In this document: one piece after another, positions 6,714-11,110 of the stretch | Numbering within the stretch: the stretch's first letter is position 1 | Layout of the letters: every line of letters starts with the position of its first letter | Program-made: the position numbers and the translations under genes | The notes under the pieces: generated by a model | Told to the model about the DNA's origin: nothing | The model's input: only the letters and a program-made list of their open reading frames with translations | Database searches by the model: none | Source: an uncultured Saprospiraceae bacterium | GTDB taxonomy: Bacteria > Bacteroidota > Bacteroidia > Chitinophagales > Saprospiraceae | Assembly: GCA_937930625.1 (NCBI GenBank) | Contig: CALHBW010000393.1 | Coordinates: 1-11,110, forward strand | Direction of reading: 5' to 3' | Length of the DNA: 11,110 nucleotides

Positions 6714-6872
6714 AGTTTTACATTGATTTTAGATTAAAGTTGAGGTTGGAGTTGCCCGGATTTATGGTGAAATACGATTTTGGAAGTCAATTAGTTCATC
6801 GAAAGCAGGTTAAATTAATTTGAGTGTGTATTGCAAATTGGTGGTCAGCACTAAAACACCTCCAAACCAAAA

Positions 6873-7031
6873 CGTCATTCTGAATTTATTTCAGAATCTC
6901 CCGAACGACAAGCACAACATTAAGTGTGAGCTTAAATTTTCGTATTTCATTCATAAACAACAAGTTATGAGCTTTTGTGCGACATTGATTTTCTATGGTT
7001 CGGGAGATGCTGAAATAAATTCAGCATGACG
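6873..7031. repeat. REPIN-like element: two palindromes in inverted orientation
   Basis: Bases 6873-6906 and 6998-7031 are reverse complements at 32 of 34 positions. Each arm is itself a hairpin: ATTCTGAA (6877-6884) with TTCAGAAT (6890-6897), and ATGCTGAA (7007-7014) with TTCAGCAT (7020-7027), both with 5-base loops. The two mismatches between arms are the two halves of one stem pair, T6879-A6895 against G7009-C7025, so the short hairpins remain intact while the long one does not. In other bacteria such doublets are moved by IS200-like RAYT transposases. No such gene is in the window. Confidence 0.75.
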
Positions 7032-7321
7032 GTTGCTTTTCTATTTTTTTATTTTGAGTGACCTCTCCACCGTTTTATGACACACCAATTAATTCCAAGA
7101 TAAGAATCATTATATTTTTTTAATTAAAATAAATTAATAACACATTAAATTCGTGCAAAATTTGCAAAATACCCTACCGTACATTTTTATTTCTACAATG
7201 ATAAATTCCAATAAATAAACAAAATTCATTATAAAAAACGGTCATTTTGTACGTACTGTGTGTCGTCTTATTTTTCCATTCAAATGCCCTCATTTCCCAT
7301 GGAATTAAAAGCTGAAACAGG

Positions 7322-7352
7322 TTTGATTTTACCTGATAAACCCTTACCTTTG
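7322..7352 (+). promoter_or_regulatory. Bacteroidota-type promoter of the atpD-atpC operon
   Basis: TTTG at 7322-7325 and TACCTTTG at 7345-7352 are separated by 19 bases. This matches the -33 (TTTG) and -7 (TAnnTTTG) boxes of the primary sigma factor of this phylum in both sequence and spacing. Transcription should start near 7358, leaving a leader of about 190 bases before atpD. Confidence 0.75.
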
Positions 7353-7373
7353 CAGCGATTTTCAGGAACTACA

Positions 7374-7539
7374 TTGTTTTATTGACATATTGTTTTAATG
7401 TTGTATGGTTTTATTGTCACATTGTTTTATTGCTGTGTCGTTTTTTTGCAGAAAAAAATAACACAGCAATCTAAATGACAAAGCAATAAAACAGTATAAC
7501 AATCGAACAATCGAACAATACAACAATCCAACAATAAAG
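7374..7539 (+). repeat. Octamer-word inverted repeat in the atpD leader
   Basis: The left arm (7374-7437) is built of TTGNNNNA octamers such as TTGTTTTA (three times), TTGACATA, TTGTCACA and TTGCTGTG. The right arm (7467-7539) is built of CAATNNAA octamers. CAATCGAA, CAATCGAA, CAATACAA, CAATCCAA and CAATAAAG stand in exact phase at 7500-7539. The core is nearly perfect: ATTGCTGTGT (7429-7438) with ACACAGCAAT (7461-7470), and inside it seven T (7441-7447) with seven A (7452-7458) around a GCAG loop. The whole structure lies between the predicted transcription start and the atpD ATG at 7549, ending about 9 bases before it. It may act on mRNA stability or translation; this is inference. Confidence 0.75.
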
Positions 7540-7548
7540 CATTTTTAC

Positions 7549-9057
7549 ATGGCGAATACAGGTAAAATAAAGCAGGTCATCGGACCTGTCGTTGATGTGA
7601 GCTTTGCGGGTTCGAAGCTCCCCGAAATTCTCAATGCACTTGAGATTACCAAAGAAAACGGAGAAAAAATTGTACTCGAAACACAGCGTCACTTAGGCGA
7701 AAATAGTGTACGTGCGATTGCAATGGACTCTACCGACGGACTGACACGCGGAATGTCGGTTTCCGACTTGGGAGAAGCTATCTCCATGCCAACGGGTGAA
7801 GCGATTAAAGGTCGTTTGTTCAATGTAGTCGGTGCGCCTATCGACGGGCTACCCGAACCAAAAAGCGATACACGCTACTCTATCCACCGCAAGCCGCCCA
7901 AGTACGAAGAACTTTCTACCGAATCGGAAGTCTTGTTTACGGGTATCAAAGTCATCGACTTGTTGGAGCCATACCAAAAAGGTGGTAAAGTAGGATTGTT
8001 TGGTGGTGCCGGTGTAGGCAAAACCGTTTTGATTCAGGAATTGATTAATAATATCGCCCTTGCACACGATGGTATTTCGGTATTTGCAGGTGTAGGTGAG
8101 CGTACTCGTGAGGGGAATGACCTCATGCGCGAGATGCTCGAAGCAGGAATTATCAATTACGGCGAAAAATTCCTCCACTCAATGGAAGAAGGCGGTTGGG
8201 ACCTTTCTACTGTCAGTGAGGCAGACCTTAAAAAATCAAAAGCAACTTTCGTTTTCGGACAAATGAACGAGCCACCGGGTGCGCGTGCGCGTGTTGCCTT
8301 ATCGGGTTTGACAATTGCGGAGTATTACCGTGATGGTGACAAAAACGACCCTGCAGGTGGTAGTGACATCTTGTTCTTTATTGACAATATCTTCCGCTTT
8401 ACACAAGCGGGTTCTGAGGTATCTGCCCTCTTGGGACGTATGCCTTCGGCGGTAGGTTATCAGCCGACATTGGCTACCGAAATGGGGTCGATGCAAGAGC
8501 GTATTACTTCTACCAAACGCGGTTCGATTACCTCTGTACAAGCCGTTTACGTACCTGCGGATGACTTGACTGACCCTGCACCTGCCACCACATTTGCTCA
8601 CTTGGATGCCACGACGGTATTGAGTCGTAAGATTGCATCTTTGGGTATCTATCCTGCGGTGGATCCATTGGATTCTACTTCACGTATCCTCGACCCGAAA
8701 ATTATCGGTGACGAGCATTACGATACTGCACAGCGCGTTAAGAACATTCTCCAACGTTACAAAGAATTGCAAGATATTATCGCGATTCTCGGTATGGAAG
8801 AGCTTTCTGACGAAGACAAACTCATCGTACACCGTGCGCGTCGTGTACAACGTTTCTTGTCACAGCCATTCCACGTTGCGGAGCAATTTACAGGTTTGGA
8901 AGGTGTCTTGGTTTCTATCGAAGATACGATTCGCGGTTTCAATATGATTATGGACGGCGAAGTAGATGAGTATCCGGAAGCTGCCTTCAACCTCGTCGGT
9001 AGTATCGAAACAGCGATTGATAAGGGTAAGAAACTACTCGCAGACGCAGAAGCCTAA
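7549..9057 (+). CDS. atpD: ATP synthase F1 sector, beta subunit
   Basis: The catalytic subunit of F1 ATPase, 502 residues, acting in the cytoplasmic head of the membrane ATP synthase. The Walker A loop GGAGVGKT is at 152-159, the catalytic Glu in GERTREGN is E184, and the Walker B Asp is D279 in LFFIDN. The family signature PAVDPLDSTS lies at 369-378. The DELSEED loop is present as EELSDED (417-423). All catalytic residues are intact. The protein is about 40 residues longer than E. coli AtpD (460 from memory). The extra length sits mainly between GND and GQMNEPPG (about 27 residues around 198-234, including SMEEGGWDLSTVSEADLKKS) and at 263-272 (GDKNDPAGGS). Only atpC follows; the alpha, gamma, delta and membrane subunits are not in the window, which fits the split operon known from many Bacteroidota. 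The gene has its own promoter. Confidence 0.98.
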   Translation: MANTGKIKQVIGPVVDVSFAGSKLPEILNALEITKENGEKIVLETQRHLGENSVRAIAMDSTDGLTRGMSVSDLGEAISMPTGEAIKGRLFNVVGAPIDGLPEPKSDTRYSIHRKPPKYEELSTESEVLFTGIKVIDLLEPYQKGGKVGLFGGAGVGKTVLIQELINNIALAHDGISVFAGVGERTREGNDLMREMLEAGIINYGEKFLHSMEEGGWDLSTVSEADLKKSKATFVFGQMNEPPGARARVALSGLTIAEYYRDGDKNDPAGGSDILFFIDNIFRFTQAGSEVSALLGRMPSAVGYQPTLATEMGSMQERITSTKRGSITSVQAVYVPADDLTDPAPATTFAHLDATTVLSRKIASLGIYPAVDPLDSTSRILDPKIIGDEHYDTAQRVKNILQRYKELQDIIAILGMEELSDEDKLIVHRARRVQRFLSQPFHVAEQFTGLEGVLVSIEDTIRGFNMIMDGEVDEYPEAAFNLVGSIETAIDKGKKLLADAEA

Positions 9058-9074
9058 TTGAATTGAGAATTTAT

Positions 9075-9115
9075 AATTGAGAATTGATAACGTTATTCAT
9101 TATCAATTCTCAATT
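9075..9115 (+). repeat. 16-bp inverted repeat between atpD and atpC
   Basis: AATTGAGAATTGATAA (9075-9090) and its exact reverse complement (9100-9115) enclose a 9-base loop. Both arms belong to longer runs of heptamer words (ATTGAGA, ATTTATA, ATTGAGA, ATTGATA on the left; TATCAAT, TCTCAAT, TTTCAAT on the right). The hairpin lies wholly inside the operon: its left arm begins 18 bases after the atpD stop and its right arm ends 14 bases before the atpC ATG. Confidence 0.85.
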
Positions 9116-9129
9116 TTCAATTATAATTT

Positions 9130-9375
9130 ATGAAATTAACGATATTAACACCGGATGCTCACTTGTTTGATGGTGATGTTACGTCCGTCAATGTACCGGG
9201 TGTGAAAGCTCGTTTTGAGGTCTTGAATAATCACGCACCTGTTGTTTCGGCTTTGGAAAAAGGTGAAATTACGGTCAAAACATCAGGCGGTACAGAGACA
9301 TTCGCTATCGAAAGCGGTTTTATTGAGGTCTTGAATAATAATATCTCAATACTCGCGCAGCCGGTGAAGGAATAA
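9130..9375 (+). CDS. atpC: ATP synthase F1 sector, epsilon subunit (short form)
   Basis: An 81-residue epsilon subunit, part of the central stalk that couples rotation to catalysis. The N-terminal beta-sandwich domain is complete: MKLTILTPDAHLFDGDVTSVNVPG, then the characteristic LNNHAPVVSALEKGEI, and finally the GGTETFAIESGFIEVLNNNISILAQ strands. The protein ends right after that domain, so the C-terminal two-helix hairpin found in the 139-residue E. coli subunit is absent. In other bacteria that hairpin inhibits ATP hydrolysis. Short forms are, to my knowledge, common in Bacteroidota and Chlorobi, so this is not seen as a truncation. There is no frameshift: the stop is followed by an intergenic repeat. 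It is co-transcribed with atpD, 72 bases upstream. Confidence 0.95.
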   Translation: MKLTILTPDAHLFDGDVTSVNVPGVKARFEVLNNHAPVVSALEKGEITVKTSGGTETFAIESGFIEVLNNNISILAQPVKE

Positions 9376-9412
9376 AATTCCAAATTCCAAAAATCAATTC
9401 ACGTGGAATTTT
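9374..9412. repeat. TTCCAAA words and inverted partner after atpC
   Basis: Two head-to-tail copies of TTCCAAA (about 9378-9391) overlap an inverted pair, AAAATTCCA (9374-9382) and TGGAATTTT (9404-9412). The unit is the reverse complement of the TTTGGAA heptamer at 3989-4019, so the same word recurs at two unrelated gene ends. Confidence 0.5.
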
Positions 9413-9444
9413 TTAAAGAAATACAATAGGTGAATAATTGTAGT

Positions 9445-9477
9445 GGGGCAAAACCGTCAGGTTGATGCCCCTTTTTT
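9445..9477 (+). terminator. Rho-independent terminator of atpD-atpC
   Basis: GGGGCA (9445-9450) pairs with TGCCCC (9466-9471), with an additional inner AACC/GGTT stem, and is followed at once by six T (9472-9477). It lies 70 bases after the atpC stop and points along the operon direction. It is the most conventional terminator in the window. Confidence 0.85.
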
Positions 9478-9525
9478 GTTTTTATGCGCTGATTTTACGA
9501 TATTTACCAAACATAGCGTACAACT

Positions 9526-9628
9526 CTGTAATGACTGCTTTAGCTGTCAAGTGTTTTTTATTATTTCAAAAACACCAAGACAACAAATGTGTTAGTTAAT
9601 CAATTGACAGCTAAAGCAGTCATTACGG
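9526..9628. repeat. 23-bp perfect inverted repeat upstream of the AAA ATPase gene
   Basis: Bases 9528-9550 and 9604-9626 are exact reverse complements over 23 bp, extended outward by a G-T and a C-G pair. The 53-base interior begins with its own 8-bp hairpin, GTGTTTTT (9551-9558) with AAAAACAC (9568-9575). The right arm ends 18 bases before the ATPase ATG. Unlike most intergenic repeats here, the arms are not short-word arrays. No direct repeat flanks the pair, so a MITE is not supported. A regulatory hairpin, a double operator or a structured small RNA remain possible. Confidence 0.85.
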
Positions 9629-9644
9629 AATTCAAAATTAGTTA

Positions 9645-10964
9645 ATGAAAATATCACGTCTCGCCATAGCGGATTACCAACAATTTAAATGGTTGGACTT
9701 AGACCTGACCTACCGCGAAGGGCATCCGAAAGCCGGACAGCCATTGGATAAGGTGTGTTTTATTGGAGCGAATGGGACGGGGAAGACTACTTTGTTGAGT
9801 TTGTTAATAACGAGAATGGAGAACTATGTATCTAATTATAGTTTCGATACAAGAATACTTTTAAGTTTCAGGTCTAATGATAGTAGAATTGACAATGTTA
9901 TTGTGGGGGGACGAAGATTTATCCATGATGCAGGTTCAACAGATGAGAGAATAAGAAGAATGAGAGAAACCCATCCTCAAGAACTAATTGATTTTCTTGA
10001 AGAAAATAAGATACAAACAGTTGAATCAAACATATTTGAAGAAACAGATAGACTTTTATTATATCTGCCGACAGATACCCATGAAAATGAACTACTTAAA
10101 ACATCTAATTTACCTTCAACAAATCTCAGTGAAGCATTAGATTTAATTAGTAACAAATATTATTATATTATTTCATTAAAGAATTTTAAAGAATTTTGGA
10201 AACTTCTCATTCTCCATACCAATGAACGTACAAGTAATGAAGTCGAATTTTTAAATGCTCATCAAGATAAAACAGTAGGTGAACTCAAAAAAAAATTTGC
10301 AGAAAAACACCCTGATATTTTAGAAGCTATTAATAAATTATGGTCAAAAATACTTGATAGAGCAGGCTTGTATTTTGATTATGAAAAAGCCAAACGTCCG
10401 TTTCGGTTATCGGATAATTTGGAGGCGTACATTAAGCTGAAAAGTAATGATGAGGTAATTCCTTACAATAAATTGAGTTCGGGTATTCGGGATATGATTT
10501 TCCGTTTTGGTTATTTGAAAGCCTTGTATTTCGGACGTGATATTGATTGGGCAACGGCATTAATAGACGAACCAGAAAATAGTTTATTCGTTGATTTACA
10601 GTATAATATTATTGAATTGTACGAAGAAGTTTGTCCGAATACACAGTTGTTTTTTGCGACGCACAGCCCGATTATCGCAGCACAGTTTCATCCTGATGAA
10701 CGGGTGATTTTAGAATTTGATGAGGCAGGCTACGTGACCGCCAGCAGAGGCGTAGCCGCCGAAGGTGATGACCCGAATGATGTCTTAGTCGGTGATTTCA
10801 AACGGCAAACGGTACTCGGAAAAGTTGGTGAAGAAAAATGGCAACGCTACGTCGAACTCATTCATTTGATGGAAAACGAAAAAGACGAAAAAAAGAAAGT
10901 AGAACATGCTAAAGAATTTATGAAAATCGGCAGTGATTATAAATTTGGAACCAACGTAGCGTAA
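9645..10964 (+). CDS. AAA family ATPase of the ABC/OLD type, possible defence gene
   Basis: A 439-residue ATPase with an ABC-type head domain. Walker A GANGTGKT is at 41-48, the ABC signature-like LSSG at 277-280, Walker B with catalytic Glu ALIDEPE at 305-311, and the H-loop ATHSP with H340. This order matches AAA_15/AAA_21 proteins related to OLD nucleases, PtuA, AbiL and RloA ATPases. No TOPRIM nuclease domain follows. The C-terminus instead has DPNDVLVGDFKRQTVLGK (376-393) and a charged helical tail. Proteins of this kind usually act with a nuclease partner encoded next door; the window ends 146 bases after the stop, so this cannot be tested. Base composition is mosaic: about 47% GC in sampled 60-base blocks near both ends, but 32% and 12% in blocks of the middle (residues about 58-245), which uses AGA, ATA and TTA codons. 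A defence role is inferred, not shown. Confidence 0.85.
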   Translation: MKISRLAIADYQQFKWLDLDLTYREGHPKAGQPLDKVCFIGANGTGKTTLLSLLITRMENYVSNYSFDTRILLSFRSNDSRIDNVIVGGRRFIHDAGSTDERIRRMRETHPQELIDFLEENKIQTVESNIFEETDRLLLYLPTDTHENELLKTSNLPSTNLSEALDLISNKYYYIISLKNFKEFWKLLILHTNERTSNEVEFLNAHQDKTVGELKKKFAEKHPDILEAINKLWSKILDRAGLYFDYEKAKRPFRLSDNLEAYIKLKSNDEVIPYNKLSSGIRDMIFRFGYLKALYFGRDIDWATALIDEPENSLFVDLQYNIIELYEEVCPNTQLFFATHSPIIAAQFHPDERVILEFDEAGYVTASRGVAAEGDDPNDVLVGDFKRQTVLGKVGEEKWQRYVELIHLMENEKDEKKKVEHAKEFMKIGSDYKFGTNVA

Positions 10965-11055
10965 TGCCTCCGGCTTGCGTTCGCGTACTACATGAAACTT
11001 TTTTGGTTCTTTGACAATTTGGGTGGTAATACTTTTTGAAATAGAACTCTGCCCC

Positions 11056-11088
11056 AAACCTATAAGGTTTTCAAAACCTTATAGGTTT
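11056..11088. terminator. 33-base palindrome after the ATPase gene
   Basis: AAACCTATAAGGTTTT (11056-11071), a single C, then its exact reverse complement (11073-11088) form a 16-bp hairpin. It starts 92 bases after the ATPase stop. It could act as a bidirectional terminator, though no T-run follows. I recall similar AACCTATAAGGTT palindromes as dispersed repeats in Bacteroidota, unverified. I see no gene in 10965-11110. Confidence 0.5.
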
Positions 11089-11110
11089 ATAATCAGCGAG
11101 TTATATCTAT

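Larger units (their letters stand above)
6714..7548. other. Long intergenic region upstream of atpD
   Basis: This 835-base region separates the GNAT genes from atpD. It holds a REPIN-like inverted pair of palindromes (6873-7031), an AT-rich stretch (about 7041-7320) in which I see no gene or clear site, the atpD promoter (7322-7352) and a long word-repeat leader (7374-7539). The AT-rich part could carry the GNAT promoter, a transcription-factor region or decayed sequence. An open frame at 6820-7029 lies across the repeat and is not protein-like. Confidence 0.6.

Noticed and set aside
6820..7029. A 69-codon plus-strand open frame
   Set aside because: It spans the REPIN-like element and shows no start context or protein-like features.
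9526..9628. MITE interpretation of the 23-bp inverted repeat
   Set aside because: No direct repeat flanks the arms, and the outward bases do not match as a duplication.
4028..10964. A Septu-like pair formed by the HNH protein and the AAA ATPase
   Set aside because: The two genes are more than 5 kb apart, on opposite strands, with the atpD-atpC operon and GNAT genes between them. The HNH protein is also far smaller than PtuB.

Overview
The window looks like chromosomal DNA of a Bacteroidota bacterium. The signs are a secreted protein with a type IX secretion (Por) C-terminal sorting domain, a clear Bacteroidota promoter (TTTG, 19 bases, TACCTTTG), no Shine-Dalgarno sequences, an atpD-atpC pair standing alone, a very short epsilon subunit, and intergenic DNA full of short-word inverted repeats. 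I cannot place it below phylum; a Saprospiria- or Chitinophagia-like lineage is only a guess.

Layout. 1-646: 3' part of a spermidine-synthase-like protein. 851-3569: a MacA-type periplasmic adaptor followed by a MacB/FtsX-type permease without its ATPase. 3570-4027: non-coding, with a 179-bp MITE-like element bounded by a 10-bp direct repeat, and a TTTGGAA heptamer array. 4028-4336 (minus): small HNH protein. 4515-5450: secreted T9SS cargo protein. 5531-6713 (minus): two tandem paralogous GNAT acetyltransferases. 6714-7548: a REPIN-like pair of hairpins, an AT-rich stretch, and the atpD promoter with a long structured leader. 7549-9375: atpD and atpC with a hairpin between them and an intrinsic terminator after them. 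9526-9628: a 23-bp inverted repeat. 9645-10964: an ABC/OLD-type AAA ATPase with a compositionally foreign middle, followed by a near-perfect palindrome.

How the genes relate. The adaptor and permease should be parts of one tripartite ABC export system. AtpD and AtpC are parts of F1 ATP synthase, whose other subunits must be encoded elsewhere. The remaining genes are not obviously functionally linked. The ATPase resembles those of anti-phage modules (PtuA, AbiL or RloA type), but no partner lies inside the window, so a defence role is only a hypothesis.

The most distinctive material is non-coding. At least four gene junctions carry hairpins built from degenerate 7- or 8-base words, two of which run into stop codons. 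The REPIN-like element shows a compensatory base-pair change. All of this is read by eye; no search or folding was run.
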